A stretch of DNA of 64,000 nucleotides from Sinorhizobium terangae (GCF_029714365.1 NZ_CP121660.1:1922001-1986000), one strand, 5' to 3'; shown: positions 16,726 through 26,307, counted from the first letter of the stretch. Made by a program: numbers and translations. The notes: generated by a model not told the origin, from the sequence alone.

Positions 16726-16819
16726 CTGCCAGCCGCCTTCTGTGGCCGAACTTTTCGGCGTTGCCGATGTTCCCTGCCTGAGATTGGCTACTGTTGCAGA
16801 GTGCGCCGGCGACACTGTC

Positions 16820-16844
16820 GGAACAAACGAAGTGCAAGCCGGTT
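16820..16844 (+). promoter_or_regulatory. RpoE2-type promoter for the 111-aa membrane-anchored protein
   Basis: GGAAC at 16820-16824, a 16-bp spacer, GGTT at 16841-16844, 27 bp before the ATG at 16872. Confidence 0.7.
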
Positions 16845-16871
16845 GTTCTGCTGCGGTAGAAAGGAGCGATC

Positions 16872-17207
16872 ATGTCCAAACTGCCTGAGAGCAATCCTGC
16901 GCAGGTGCGCGGCGATATCCAGCACGGGCGGACAGGAGACAAGAAGCGCGGCTTCGATCCTTCGGCGGCACCGTTGGAAACGGACGACGAGGCAGCCGGC
17001 ATGCCCCTGACGCCGGACGCGGCGGGAACAGCGAGAACCGGACAGCGGCCGAACGGGCGGCCTGACACTTCCACGGATTACGGAGACGCCATGCGTCCCC
17101 TGTCCGCTGCCGAGCGAGGCCAATTGCCGAACTATCGTCTGGTCCTCCTGATAGCAGGCATTGTCGTCATAGCCGGTGTGCTTGCTCTCGCGATCGGCGC
17201 CGGGTGA
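16872..17207 (+). CDS. C-tail-anchored small protein (111 aa), unknown function
   Basis: 111 residues. The first 80 are polar and probably disordered (NPAQVRGDIQHGRTGDKKRG; many Pro, Asp, Gly). A single C-terminal membrane helix follows (LVLLIAGIVVIAGVLALAIG). AAAGGAGC precedes the ATG. No family was recognised. An RpoE2-type promoter lies directly upstream, and the 63-residue gene follows 79 bp downstream. Confidence 0.78.
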   Translation: MSKLPESNPAQVRGDIQHGRTGDKKRGFDPSAAPLETDDEAAGMPLTPDAAGTARTGQRPNGRPDTSTDYGDAMRPLSAAERGQLPNYRLVLLIAGIVVIAGVLALAIGAG

Positions 17208-17286
17208 CGGCAAGGTCGAACGGCCGCGCGGAGAAAATGCTCCCGTTGCCGCACAACCAACTCAAGGCAAGCGGAGGAGTTTTCGA

Positions 17287-17478
17287 ATGCCTGATCGCCA
17301 CAACGACAGAAGCAATCCGCTATCGAGGCTGGCAGCCCAGGAAGAAGCCCTCTATCTGCGCCGTTCGTCGACCCGTTTTCTCGAGTGCGCCATTCACCTC
17401 TGCGTGACCCACATGACGCTCAGCGAAGTGGCCGAACTGCTTGAGCAGGAGGCCAAACAGCTTCGGCAGCACGGGTGA
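17287..17478 (+). CDS. Small hypothetical helical protein (63 aa)
   Basis: 63 residues starting MPDRHNDRSNPLSRLAAQEE and ending EVAELLEQEAKQLRQHG, with two predicted helices. A strong ribosome site (GCGGAGGAG) precedes the ATG. There is no promoter of its own that I can see, so it is probably co-transcribed with the gene at 16872. No family was recognised. Confidence 0.65.
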   Translation: MPDRHNDRSNPLSRLAAQEEALYLRRSSTRFLECAIHLCVTHMTLSEVAELLEQEAKQLRQHG

Positions 17479-17588
17479 GTTCGCTTCGAAGAATCCGCCA
17501 GCCGGGAGTAATTCAGCATAAGTATGCAGGTTTCCCGTCCGCCTTGCGCTATGTCCCGGATCTTCGCTGTTCCAGCGTGTGAAACAAT

Positions 17589-18353
17589 CTAAAGAGCGCC
17601 GACGCGTGGAACGGTTTCGTTCATGTACGGACGCTGCCCTCGCCGCACGAGATAGACCTCCCGTTCGGGATTGGCTTCGATGAGGAAGCCGGAACTGCGA
17701 AGCATCGCTTCCACACCAGCCCTGTTCGGAATGAACCAATTTGTAGGATCGTTCGAGAAACGGTGTTCGACAAAGAACAGCTTGGGATAGTCGGGGCGAT
17801 TGAAGACCTGCCACTCCTGAAAATTGTAGTCTTCCTCCACCGGCCCCACAGCATCCGCGCCGCGCTGCATGCACTGGAAGAGCATCTCCTCGCCGACGAC
17901 GTGCTCGTAGAGAAGGTCGAGAGCCAGCAGCGGATAGCGGAGATGGTAGAGAACACCCATAAAGAGAACCAGATCGAATTTCTCGCGCAATTGAGCAACG
18001 TCGTAGACTGACATCAGCCTGTATTCGATGTCGATCCCGTTCTGTGTGGCCGCGAATTTCGCTTGCCGCAAATAGTGAGGATCCGAATCGATGCCGACCA
18101 CGCGGCCGGCATTGCGGCGCTTCATTTCCTGCGCGTAGAACCCCGCATTGCAACCGATGTCGAGGACACTCCTGCCTTCGAGATCATCCGGAACGATATG
18201 TTTGAAAGCCTTCCATTTGATCGCGGGATAATCTCCGAGAAAGTGGTCGGGCGATGTCTCGACGCCACTGATCCGCATGTTGTGAAACCAGGGCCCCAAC
18301 GCTGCGATCTGATCCTCGATGGTCATGCAGTCTTGCATCTGGGCCATGATCAA
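17589..18353 (-). CDS. SAM-dependent methyltransferase of the glycan operon (TIGR04290-like)
   Basis: 254 residues. A class I methyltransferase core is visible: motif I VLDIGCNAGFYAQEMKRR, then VVGIDSDPHYLRQAKFA and FDLVLFMGVLYHLRYPL. N- and C-terminal blocks (WFHNMRISGVETSPDHFLGD, NFQEWQVFNRPDYPKLFFVE) recall the TIGR04290 family and, more distantly, CmoB. It is the last gene of the eight-gene operon and overlaps the UXS-like gene by 4 bp. Its acceptor is probably a sugar or lipid-linked glycan made by that operon, though this is inferred only from linkage. Confidence 0.85.
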   Translation of the reverse strand: MIMAQMQDCMTIEDQIAALGPWFHNMRISGVETSPDHFLGDYPAIKWKAFKHIVPDDLEGRSVLDIGCNAGFYAQEMKRRNAGRVVGIDSDPHYLRQAKFAATQNGIDIEYRLMSVYDVAQLREKFDLVLFMGVLYHLRYPLLALDLLYEHVVGEEMLFQCMQRGADAVGPVEEDYNFQEWQVFNRPDYPKLFFVEHRFSNDPTNWFIPNRAGVEAMLRSSGFLIEANPEREVYLVRRGQRPYMNETVPRVGAL

Positions 18354-19390
18354 AGATCCTGTGAGAGGACAGGTTGTTGCGGACGGCGGCGAGTGCGACC
18401 TGGCCCGCGCACGGCGCGCTGCTTCGCGAGCGTCCTCTGGAACCAGGCAATCGTATGTGACAGCCCGTCGTGCAGCGCCACTTTCGGTTGCCAGCCAAGC
18501 AGCGTTCTGGCCCTCGCGATATCCGGTCGGCGGCGCTGCGGGTCGTCCGGAGGCAAGGGCGCATGGACGATTGTCGAGGCGCTCGCGACCTTAGACAACA
18601 CCAGTTCGGCCAGCTCGCTGACCGTAAACTCCCCTGGATTTCCAAGGTTTATCGGAACACCCGGATTAGGCTGGCAATTCATCAGCTTGATCAATCCTTC
18701 GACGAGGTCGGATACATAGCAGAACGAACGCGTCTGCTCACCGCTGCCATATACCGTGAGCGGCTCGTTTTTCAGCGCCTGGACTATGAAGTTCGAGACG
18801 ATCCGGCCGTCATTGGGCTGCATATACGGACCGTAGGTATTGAAGATCCGAGCAACACGCACGTCCACGCTTCCGACCCTCAGATTGTCGAAGCACAAAG
18901 CCTCCGCCGCGCGCTTGCCTTCGTCATAGCATGCCCGCGGCCCGGTGCAGTTGACGTGCCCCCAGTAGTCCTCCTGCTGCGGGTGCTCCTCGGGATCGCC
19001 GTAGATCTCGCTCGTGGACGCCTGAAGGAAGACGGCTGCATGCCGCTCGGCGAGCCGTAGGAGGTTGCCCGTTCCCGTCACGCTGGTCATCATCGTGTGG
19101 ATCGGATCAGCCTGATATGACGGCGGCGAGGCGGGGCATGCCAGGTTATAGATTTGGTCGAGCGGCTCATCGACCGCGATATCGTCGCAGATATCCTGCT
19201 CGATTACCGTGAAATAGGGATTTCCGTTGAGACTGCGCACATTGGCAGGGGAACCAGTGAGATAGTTGTCGAGGCAGATCACCCGATTGCCGGCGTCCAG
19301 AAGCGCTGAACAGAGATGGGATCCGACAAAACCGGCCCCGCCGGCGACGAGGATGACCTTTCCTCGACGTGCTCGGTTTCTTCTTGCCAT
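18350..19390 (-). CDS. UDP-glucuronate decarboxylase (UXS)-like SDR
   Basis: 346 residues from the ATG at 19390. Extended-SDR motifs are GGAGFVGSHLCSALLDAGN, ASTSEIYGDP and YDEGKRAAE (catalytic Tyr-Lys). The blocks YNLACPASPPSYQADPIHT and RIFNTYGPYMQPNDGRIVSN are typical of UDP-xylose synthases, which turn UDP-glucuronate into UDP-xylose. The C-terminal 25 residues are unusually basic (GPGRTRRRPQQP). It lies 20 bp after a glycosyltransferase gene and overlaps the methyltransferase by 4 bp. It probably supplies UDP-xylose or a related sugar nucleotide to the operon. Confidence 0.85.
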   Translation of the reverse strand: MARRNRARRGKVILVAGGAGFVGSHLCSALLDAGNRVICLDNYLTGSPANVRSLNGNPYFTVIEQDICDDIAVDEPLDQIYNLACPASPPSYQADPIHTMMTSVTGTGNLLRLAERHAAVFLQASTSEIYGDPEEHPQQEDYWGHVNCTGPRACYDEGKRAAEALCFDNLRVGSVDVRVARIFNTYGPYMQPNDGRIVSNFIVQALKNEPLTVYGSGEQTRSFCYVSDLVEGLIKLMNCQPNPGVPINLGNPGEFTVSELAELVLSKVASASTIVHAPLPPDDPQRRRPDIARARTLLGWQPKVALHDGLSHTIAWFQRTLAKQRAVRGPGRTRRRPQQPVLSQDL

Positions 19391-19410
19391 GGGCCGTTCT
19401 CCTTTCGGTG

Positions 19411-20529
19411 TTAGACAGGAAATCTCCGTTCGGAGTGTCTCGTGGCGAGATTGGTTTTGGGTGCGACGGTTTCTATTGCTTCCACAAAGGTCGTGGCGCG
19501 AGCCGCTGCGCTGTGCGCCTGCACGACGCGCTGATGAGCACAATCGACATACGCCTGGCGCTGTTGTTCTGTGAGGTGCGTCAGTGCCACGACGACATCG
19601 CGGCTGTCCTGTGCGATGACGACAGCCTCTCCTGGCGGATAGAAGCTGTCGATGCCTTCCCACCAATCGCTGATCAAGGGCGTCCGGCACGCGGCCGCCT
19701 CGAAGAGCCGGACGCTCGGGGACCAACCGGCCGCCACCATGTCGGCACGTGTTATGTTCAGGGTGAATCGCTGGCGGCTGTAGAATTCAGCGTGCTCGGA
19801 AGGCGCCAGGTGCTCGATACGCACCACATTCTCCGGCCAGCGGATGTCAGCGGGATAGCTTGGTCCTGCAACGACAAAGCGCATCTCCGGCAATTGCCGC
19901 GCGGGTTCGAACAACAGACGTTCGAGAGTCGGCTGCCTATCACGGCTGAACGTGCCGAGGTAGCCAAGGTCCCATTCCCTTGGCGCGCCAGTGTTGCGAT
20001 AGAGGTCGAGATCGACGGCGCAGTAGAGTGCCACCGGGCGTCTCGCGGCAAACTCGCCTCGCAGCCGATCGAGCGTCCTGCCACCGGAAAAGGAAAAGTA
20101 GAGATCGAAGAGCGGAACCTGCCGACGGGCGAGATATTCCTCGTCGCCGCCGGCGAGCTTGGAGAGCGTCACGGGCGTGTCGATGTCGTAGAAACACAAT
20201 CGCTTGGGGGCGAGATCGACAACGGCGTCGATGAGTTTCACCCCTTCCGGCACATAAGACCCGATGACGACGGCATCAGCCCCGGCCAGCGTGCCAGCAT
20301 GCCGCGCGAGCAGTTCGTCGATGCTCCTATAGAGGACGAGGTCGCAAAAGTCCGGCGCAACCAGGTCGCGATGGCGGGCGTACCACGGTACGTCCCGTTC
20401 CAGGAAGGTCACTTTGTGCCCGGCTGCGTGGACACCGCGAAGCAATGCCCGATAGGTGGTCGCATGACCGTTGCCCCAGGACGAGGACAGCGAGAGGCCG
20501 AGGACGACGATATCGAGCGGACGGTTCAT
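19411..20529 (-). CDS. Glycosyltransferase, CgeB-like (third of three)
   Basis: 372 residues from the ATG at 20529. N-terminal LDIVVLGLSLSSSWGNGHAT and C-terminal GWSPSVRLFEAAACRTPLIS then DWWEGIDSFYPPGEA match the CgeB/spore-maturation-type GT-B family. The C-terminal E-x7-E-like donor site is represented by the RLFEAAAC segment. The start overlaps the preceding glycosyltransferase stop by 4 bp. It shares layout with 20526-21614 (Y/F-N-x-A start, W-E-G-I-(D/E) block), so the two are likely duplicates acting on successive sugars. Confidence 0.85.
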   Translation of the reverse strand: MNRPLDIVVLGLSLSSSWGNGHATTYRALLRGVHAAGHKVTFLERDVPWYARHRDLVAPDFCDLVLYRSIDELLARHAGTLAGADAVVIGSYVPEGVKLIDAVVDLAPKRLCFYDIDTPVTLSKLAGGDEEYLARRQVPLFDLYFSFSGGRTLDRLRGEFAARRPVALYCAVDLDLYRNTGAPREWDLGYLGTFSRDRQPTLERLLFEPARQLPEMRFVVAGPSYPADIRWPENVVRIEHLAPSEHAEFYSRQRFTLNITRADMVAAGWSPSVRLFEAAACRTPLISDWWEGIDSFYPPGEAVVIAQDSRDVVVALTHLTEQQRQAYVDCAHQRVVQAHSAAARATTFVEAIETVAPKTNLATRHSERRFPV

Positions 20530-21614
20530 TCGGCTGCCTCCATCTGGCGTGCCCGATTCCGCAAAACACGGTCCACTTCCTCGGCGCGATGCGCATAGGT
20601 GTGCTCGGCGAGCACGCGACCAAGCGCCCGCTTGCCGATCTCTTTGGCGCCGGCGGGCGTAAGCATGCGCATCAGTTCGGCGACGTCCTGTCCGTCTCTG
20701 GCGACCAGCACTTCCTCTCCGGGTGTAAGGAAGAGTTCGATGCCTTCCCATGCGTCGGTGATCAGGCAGGCGCCCGCCCCTGCCGCCTCGAAGACGCGGG
20801 TCGCCGGCGAGAAGCCATTCTCTGCCATGCTTGCGCGCGAAATGTTCAGGACGGCAGTCGGCGTCGCGTTGAACGCGTTGTGATCGGCGGTAGGAACGTG
20901 GCCTATGTGCCTGACATTCTGAGGCAAGGGCTTGTCGTCCCAGCCGGCTCCGCCTAGCAGGAACCGCCGATCTCCGACCTTGCCAGCGGGATCGAGGAAG
21001 AAGGCTTCCACCCGCGTCTCCCGATCCGGCAAGCGGTTGCCGAGGAAGGCAAGATCAGCAGCAAAACGCGGATCCGCGGGTACGGGGTGATGAGTCTCGG
21101 GATCGACGGCATTGTAGATGGGGACGCAGTCCCTGGCACCGATGGCACGATAGGACTCGACCACAGGATCGCCGCCGCCATAGGTCAGCACGAGATCCAG
21201 CGACGAAAGCGCGCGCCGGAGAGGATGATCGGGCGCGACCCTCAACTCCGCAAGTGTGGCGGGTGCATCGACGTCCCAGAAAATCTTCAGCGCAGCCGAA
21301 TTTGCCGACCCCATAATCTCCGCGAGCAGCAGGTCGTCCTCGAAGCCGACACCGCTTGCCTTGACAACGACATCGGCATCGACGGCTTCCGCCGCGACAC
21401 GCTTCAATGCCGCGACGGTTCCCTGATAAACCACAACCCTGCACCAGTCCGGCACCTCGATATCGCGGTATTTCTGCCTGTCGTAGACGTCCGGCTCATA
21501 AAAAGTGATTTCATACCCGCGCGCCGCAAGCGCACGAAGCAACCCGCGATAGTAAGTTGCCGCACCGTTCCAATAGGCCGAAAGGAGGCTCGATCCATAA
21601 AAAGCGACCCTCAT
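20526..21614 (-). CDS. Glycosyltransferase, CgeB-like (second of three)
   Basis: 362 residues from the ATG at 21614 (MRVAFYGSSLLSAYWNGAAT). GT-B fold: N-terminal acceptor domain, then a donor domain with NGFSPATRVFEAAGAGACLI then TDAWEGIELFLTPGEEVLV. It has 4-bp overlaps with both neighbours. Donor and acceptor are unknown. Similarity to 19411-20529 suggests gene duplication inside the operon. Confidence 0.85.
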   Translation of the reverse strand: MRVAFYGSSLLSAYWNGAATYYRGLLRALAARGYEITFYEPDVYDRQKYRDIEVPDWCRVVVYQGTVAALKRVAAEAVDADVVVKASGVGFEDDLLLAEIMGSANSAALKIFWDVDAPATLAELRVAPDHPLRRALSSLDLVLTYGGGDPVVESYRAIGARDCVPIYNAVDPETHHPVPADPRFAADLAFLGNRLPDRETRVEAFFLDPAGKVGDRRFLLGGAGWDDKPLPQNVRHIGHVPTADHNAFNATPTAVLNISRASMAENGFSPATRVFEAAGAGACLITDAWEGIELFLTPGEEVLVARDGQDVAELMRMLTPAGAKEIGKRALGRVLAEHTYAHRAEEVDRVLRNRARQMEAAE

Positions 21615-22744
21615 ATCGCGACCTCCCTTGATGTGATGCGATCGTCCTCGGCCTTTTTCGGCCGGTACAAAGCAACGATGTCGAGAAGTTCGTCGACGCG
21701 ATGGCCGCAGGTATGGCGTGCCCGGATCGTTGCCAAGCCGGAGGCGGCCAGTTCCTGTGCGAAGGCTGGCTCTGAGAGCACCTGGCGCAGCAGGCGGGTC
21801 ATTTCCTTGCCGTTGCCGGCAAAAAGGAAATCGGTGCCGGGGCGGAAGAGACCTTCGACATCGTTCCATGGCGCCGAGATCAGCGGAATGCCGCAGGCAA
21901 GCGCTTCGAAGACCCGGATGGTCGGTATGCCCGGCAAGGCTTCGACATAGGGCCGCCGGGGAATATGCACTGTCGCCCGATGCTGTGCGAAAGCCCAGGG
22001 AACGGCAGCGTTCGCGAGCCAGCCGCCATAGTCTATTCGGGCCGCACGTAACGCCTTGCGCGCGGCGTCGGGATATCTCACGCCCCGCACGGTTGCCGTA
22101 AGCTTCAGTTGTCGCGCAGGCTCGATGAGGAAGGACGAGAGCTCGGCGCTGCGCTCATCATCGCCCCAATTACCGATCCAGACGAGATCGCCTTTCTTGT
22201 CGGCGTGCGGAATTGGATGGAACAGTGACGTGTCGGCGGCTTCATGCCAGGTGAAGACGTGTCTTCCCCAGCCCGCGCTGAGATACCGTTCGCGGAGCGC
22301 CTCGCCGAAGGCCAGGACAAAGTCGTATCCGGAAAGGTCGAGCCGGGCGACAGCGTGCTTGGCGGTGACCGCGCGATGATGTGTATCGTGAAAGGCGAGC
22401 GTGAAGCTGCCGCCCGCGTGACGGATGCGGCCGAGCCCGGCGATCAGCTCGGGATCTGACCATTCATGCACGACGACCAGATCGGCCTCGCTGACAACAG
22501 ACTCGTGGTCGAAATCGGCGCCATAGATCTCGACGCGCAGATCGGGAAAGTGCTTGCGGAACGCTACAATCGGCCCGACACCCTGATCCGCGATCAGGTT
22601 GAGGCGGCTCCAGGAATCGCGCGGTTCGAGCGCCAGCGCCTCGTGACCCCGTTGCAGCAGTTCCCGCATGACACCACGCAGGAAGTGGGCGTTGCCGTGG
22701 TTCCAATCGGAAACAAGTGAATGGGTGTAGAAGACAAATCGCAT
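21611..22744 (-). CDS. Glycosyltransferase, CgeB-like (first of three)
   Basis: 377 residues (MRFVFYTHSLVSDWNHGNAH). The DHESVVSEADLVVVHEWSDP and PGIPTIRVFEALACGIPLIS then APWNDVEGLFRPGTDFLF blocks are GT-B/CgeB type. It differs more from the other two than they do from each other. It lies 3 bp after the GT4 gene stop and overlaps the next glycosyltransferase by 4 bp. Confidence 0.85.
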   Translation of the reverse strand: MRFVFYTHSLVSDWNHGNAHFLRGVMRELLQRGHEALALEPRDSWSRLNLIADQGVGPIVAFRKHFPDLRVEIYGADFDHESVVSEADLVVVHEWSDPELIAGLGRIRHAGGSFTLAFHDTHHRAVTAKHAVARLDLSGYDFVLAFGEALRERYLSAGWGRHVFTWHEAADTSLFHPIPHADKKGDLVWIGNWGDDERSAELSSFLIEPARQLKLTATVRGVRYPDAARKALRAARIDYGGWLANAAVPWAFAQHRATVHIPRRPYVEALPGIPTIRVFEALACGIPLISAPWNDVEGLFRPGTDFLFAGNGKEMTRLLRQVLSEPAFAQELAASGLATIRARHTCGHRVDELLDIVALYRPKKAEDDRITSREVAI

Positions 22745-22747
22745 CGG

Positions 22748-23899
22748 TCACTCCGCAGCCGTCAATCGAGGAGATCCGCGCATGGCTTGCCGGTAGGCGG
22801 CAAGCACCGCGTCGCGATGGGCTTCGATGGAGAAGTCGCTCGACCGCAGTCGTGCCCGCTGCCCGAGCTCGGCCCTCAGTACCGCATCCTCCGCCAAAGC
22901 GTTTACCGTATTCGCGATGGCAACCGGATCACCAGGATCGGCAAACATGGCAGCGCCGTCCCAAAGCTCGCGATAGGTGTCGATGTCTGCAAGCACCAAG
23001 GCTGCGCCGGCGCACGCCGCCTCCAGCGCAACAAGTCCGAACGGTTCGTAAATCGACGGTGAGACGACGATCGCGGCTTTCGACATCAATGCCAAGGTCT
23101 GATCGTGACTGAGTTCTCCGCGATAATCGGCGTGTTGAATCGCCAAACGCTCGCGGTTTGGGCCATCGCATGCCCCGGCCATCAGTACCGGCCAGCGGAT
23201 ATACGCAGCCGCCTGGTCCAGCACCGCGCCATTTTTGCCCTCGTCCCACCACCGGCCTGCGGCAAAAACAAAATTCTGCTTGGGCATGACAGGATACGAG
23301 TTTCGGCTGCCATTATGGACGACCTTGAGATTGTCGATCTGGCCATAGCAGCGCACGAGGCCCGCAGCATGGCTGGAACTCGGGGCCAGAACCACGTCGG
23401 CGCGGTCGAAGCCCACCCGGTTCAGCCGTTTTTGCCAAAACCACTCCCGCGGCAAACCGGAAGCACGCACGGTATCGAACCAGGTGGCGACGCATGAATG
23501 CGAGACCACAACGACAGGCGTTTGCGCCGGAAGACCGGCCGCCTGCGAAGGCAGATTCAGATGCAGCAGATCGACCGAATGCCGGAGCGAAAGTTCGGTC
23601 AGTAGGTCCGCCACCACATCGAGCTCACTTTCTTCGCCGGCCATCCAATCGAGCGGCGCAGCAAACCATTCGAGCGTGCCGATGCGCGTAGCCTCGCGCC
23701 GCTGATGCGTGGAAGGCTCTGGGCCGAAGCCTATGAAAAGCGTTTCCACCCCAGCAGCTCGAATGGCATCGGAGAGGTCCATGGCGTAGCGCCACACGCC
23801 GCCCACCGCATCGACGCTCATGATGATCCGCCGCGGCAGCCGACCGCCGGTGCCGTCATGACCGAGAGTGCCGAGGGCGGAACCGGCGCGATCGCTCAT
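22748..23899 (-). CDS. GT4-family glycosyltransferase
   Basis: 383 residues from the ATG at 23899, which makes the usual 4-bp overlap with the epimerase stop. Typical GT4 features: DAVGGVWRYAMDLSDAIRAA near the start, FVFAAGRWWDEGKNGAVLDQ in the hinge, and SPSIYEPFGLVALEAACAGA (E-x7-E retaining motif). It probably transfers a hexose from a nucleotide sugar with retention of configuration. Acceptor unknown. Confidence 0.9.
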   Translation of the reverse strand: MSDRAGSALGTLGHDGTGGRLPRRIIMSVDAVGGVWRYAMDLSDAIRAAGVETLFIGFGPEPSTHQRREATRIGTLEWFAAPLDWMAGEESELDVVADLLTELSLRHSVDLLHLNLPSQAAGLPAQTPVVVVSHSCVATWFDTVRASGLPREWFWQKRLNRVGFDRADVVLAPSSSHAAGLVRCYGQIDNLKVVHNGSRNSYPVMPKQNFVFAAGRWWDEGKNGAVLDQAAAYIRWPVLMAGACDGPNRERLAIQHADYRGELSHDQTLALMSKAAIVVSPSIYEPFGLVALEAACAGAALVLADIDTYRELWDGAAMFADPGDPVAIANTVNALAEDAVLRAELGQRARLRSSDFSIEAHRDAVLAAYRQAMRGSPRLTAAE

Positions 23900-25017
23900 G
23901 CGGTGATCCTCTTTGTTTGATCGCGGGCGCTGCGAACCCCGCCCCAATCTTCCAGAAGCCAGTCATGCAGATCGCGCAGTCCCGCGCGCCACGGCGTGCG
24001 AGCCTTCCAGCCGACCGCATCGGCAAGCGCGCGCGTATCGGCGACAAAAAACAGTTGGTCGCCAGCCCGCCAGTCGTGCTTCTCTGTCGAGAGCGGGCGG
24101 CCCACCAGGAGTTCGATCTCGCTGAGGACCTGGGAGATGCTGACGGCATTCTCCGGCCCGCCGCCGAGATTGAAGGGCCGCCCACTGAGACGATCGATCG
24201 AGTTGAGAAGTGCTCGGTAGGCGGCGACCGCATCTCTGACATGGAGGATGTCACGGACCTGCTTTCCGTCGCCATAGATCGATATCGACTCACCCGCGAG
24301 CGCGCGAATGAGGAAATGCGCGACCCATCCCTGATCCTCGGTGCCGAACTGCCTTGGACCGTAGATGCAACTCATCCGTAGCACGGCCGTCGGAAGCCGG
24401 AACGACCTCGCGTAGTCCAGCACGTATTGGTCCGCCACACCTTTCGAGCAGCCATAGGGAGTGCAGAAATCGAGCGGCTGCGCCTCGCTGACGCCTTGGT
24501 TGCGCAACGCCCGGTCAGTGGGCAGATGTCGTGCCCCGATCTCGTTCAACTGCAGGTGCGCCAGCGCGCCGTATACCTTGTTGCTGCTGGCGAAAATGAC
24601 AGGCGCCCGGCACCCGGCCATACGCGCGGCTTCGAGCACATTGAGCGTGCCGCGCGCATTCGTCTCGAAATCGTCGATCGGCTGCTGCAGGCTGGTCGTC
24701 ACGGCTGTCTGTGCCGCGAGATGAAAGACCGCCTTGGCATCCTTGAAGACCGGCTCTATTGCGGTGAACTCGCGCACATCGGCGAGTACGGGGTGAACGG
24801 CGCCGCGGTAAGTGTCCACCAACCATTCAAGGTTTCGCTCGACGCCGGCGCGACTGAGGTTGTCGAGAACGATCACTTCCTCGCCGTCCCGGAGGAAACT
24901 ATCGGCGAGATTGCAGCCGACAAAGCCGCTGCCGCCCACCACGACGATTACTGTCGTCTTTCTGGAAAGGCTGGGTGTGGCCAGGCGAGCACGCCTGCCC
25001 TGAGAACCGGCGCTCAC
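23896..25017 (-). CDS. NAD-dependent sugar epimerase (CDP-paratose 2-epimerase-like SDR)
   Basis: 373 residues from a GTG at 25017, chosen because it overlaps the previous stop by 4 bp (GTGA) like its neighbours. GGSGFVGCNLADSFLRDGEE is the NAD loop. DNLSRAGVERNLEWL is a block seen in CDP-paratose/tyvelose-type epimerases. The active-site Tyr-Lys is in TPYGCSKGVADQYVLDYAR. It likely interconverts sugar nucleotides for the operon. Confidence 0.85.
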   Translation of the reverse strand: MSAGSQGRRARLATPSLSRKTTVIVVVGGSGFVGCNLADSFLRDGEEVIVLDNLSRAGVERNLEWLVDTYRGAVHPVLADVREFTAIEPVFKDAKAVFHLAAQTAVTTSLQQPIDDFETNARGTLNVLEAARMAGCRAPVIFASSNKVYGALAHLQLNEIGARHLPTDRALRNQGVSEAQPLDFCTPYGCSKGVADQYVLDYARSFRLPTAVLRMSCIYGPRQFGTEDQGWVAHFLIRALAGESISIYGDGKQVRDILHVRDAVAAYRALLNSIDRLSGRPFNLGGGPENAVSISQVLSEIELLVGRPLSTEKHDWRAGDQLFFVADTRALADAVGWKARTPWRAGLRDLHDWLLEDWGGVRSARDQTKRITA

Positions 25018-26120
25018 AGTACCAACCCCCGGGCTTCCAGGTGCCGCTTCATCTCGGGTCCGCGGTCGATCGCGCCGACGCTGGCGACCCATTGCGCGAA
25101 ATCGGTGAGCGAATTTTGGAGTTGATGCGCGGGTTCGAAGCCGAGCAGATCCCGTGCCGCGGTAATGTCGGCGAAACAATTGCGGATATCGCCAGAGCGA
25201 GCCTTATTCATGATCTCCGGCATAAGCTCGGGTACTCCCATTGCATCGGCGAGCAGCAAAGCAACATCGGCGATAGCATAGGCCTGACCGCTGCCGACAT
25301 TGATGACGTGGCCGGCGGCTGCCGGCTGTTCGAGCGCCAGACGGAAGGCTCGCGCCACATCGCGGACGTGAACGAAATCCCGTCTTTGTCTGCCATCTTC
25401 GAACACCATCGGCGATTGTCCGTTGGCAAGCCGCGAGGCAAAGTTGGCAAGCACGCCGGTATAGGGATTGGAAAGCGCCTGACCGGCGCCGTACACGTTG
25501 AACAGGCGCAGGGCCACTGCCTCCACGCCATAGGCTTCCCCGAAAATCAGCACCTGGCGTTCCTGCGCAAACTTCGTGAGCGCGTAGATGGACGCGAGAT
25601 CGACCGACTTCTGCTCATCCGTCGGAACCGGCCTGAGACGCTCCCCGTCGGGTCCGGTTGGGTCCCATGAACCTGCCCTGATAGCGGCCGGGAAACGGCG
25701 GACGTGGGCACAGTGCTCGCCCGTTATCGTTGCGTAGAGCCCTTCGCCATAGACGCTCATCGACGATGCGACGACGATGCGCCGGATCGGCATTCCGATG
25801 ATCGCCTCAAGCAGGACGGCGGTCCCGAAGTCGTTGACGCCCACGTAGCGGGCGATTTCATACATCGACTGACCGACCCCGACCTCAGCTGCAAGATGGA
25901 CGACGCAGTCGACGTCCATAAGCGCGCTTTTTACCGCAACCGCATCGCGAACGTCTGCCCGTCGTACGTCCACGTCCGATGGCAACGTGACCTGTGCATC
26001 CGCGTGAACCTGCTCACTGAGAACGTCCAACACGCGCACGCTGTAGTTCGCTGAGAGGAGTTCCTCGACCACATGCTGGCCTATGAAGCCGCATCCGCCG
26101 GTAACAAGAATCTTTGTCAT
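25014..26120 (-). CDS. NAD-dependent epimerase/dehydratase (UDP-glucose 4-epimerase-like)
   Basis: 368 residues from the ATG at 26120 (MTKILVTGGCGFIGQHVVEE). Catalytic SIYALTKFAQERQV and VEAVALRLFNVYGAGQALSN are extended-SDR motifs of the GalE/UDP-GlcA-epimerase type. It is the first gene of the eight-gene glycan operon. The RpoE2-type promoter at 26164-26188 leaves a 5' leader of roughly 35 bases. Confidence 0.85.
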   Translation of the reverse strand: MTKILVTGGCGFIGQHVVEELLSANYSVRVLDVLSEQVHADAQVTLPSDVDVRRADVRDAVAVKSALMDVDCVVHLAAEVGVGQSMYEIARYVGVNDFGTAVLLEAIIGMPIRRIVVASSMSVYGEGLYATITGEHCAHVRRFPAAIRAGSWDPTGPDGERLRPVPTDEQKSVDLASIYALTKFAQERQVLIFGEAYGVEAVALRLFNVYGAGQALSNPYTGVLANFASRLANGQSPMVFEDGRQRRDFVHVRDVARAFRLALEQPAAAGHVINVGSGQAYAIADVALLLADAMGVPELMPEIMNKARSGDIRNCFADITAARDLLGFEPAHQLQNSLTDFAQWVASVGAIDRGPEMKRHLEARGLVL

Positions 26121-26163
26121 GACGTACCTGACGACGTTCCATGGGAGACAGTGACAAAGCTCC

Positions 26164-26188
26164 AACAAGCCTCGGTAGCAAATGTTCC
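26164..26188 (-). promoter_or_regulatory. RpoE2-type promoter of the glycan operon
   Basis: Minus-strand GGAAC (26184-26188), a 16-bp spacer, TGTT (26164-26167), 43 bp before the first epimerase ATG. It would place eight polysaccharide-type genes under general-stress control. Confidence 0.7.
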
Positions 26189-26307
26189 TTCATCCATGAC
26201 TTCTTCTTCTTTGTTGTTCTTCATTGATCCCTTGCAGCGGGACGTTGTCCGTCCGAAGGTACAAACCTCTCACTTGCGTGAGTGTTCCACGCGAACCGAG
26301 AGCAGCA

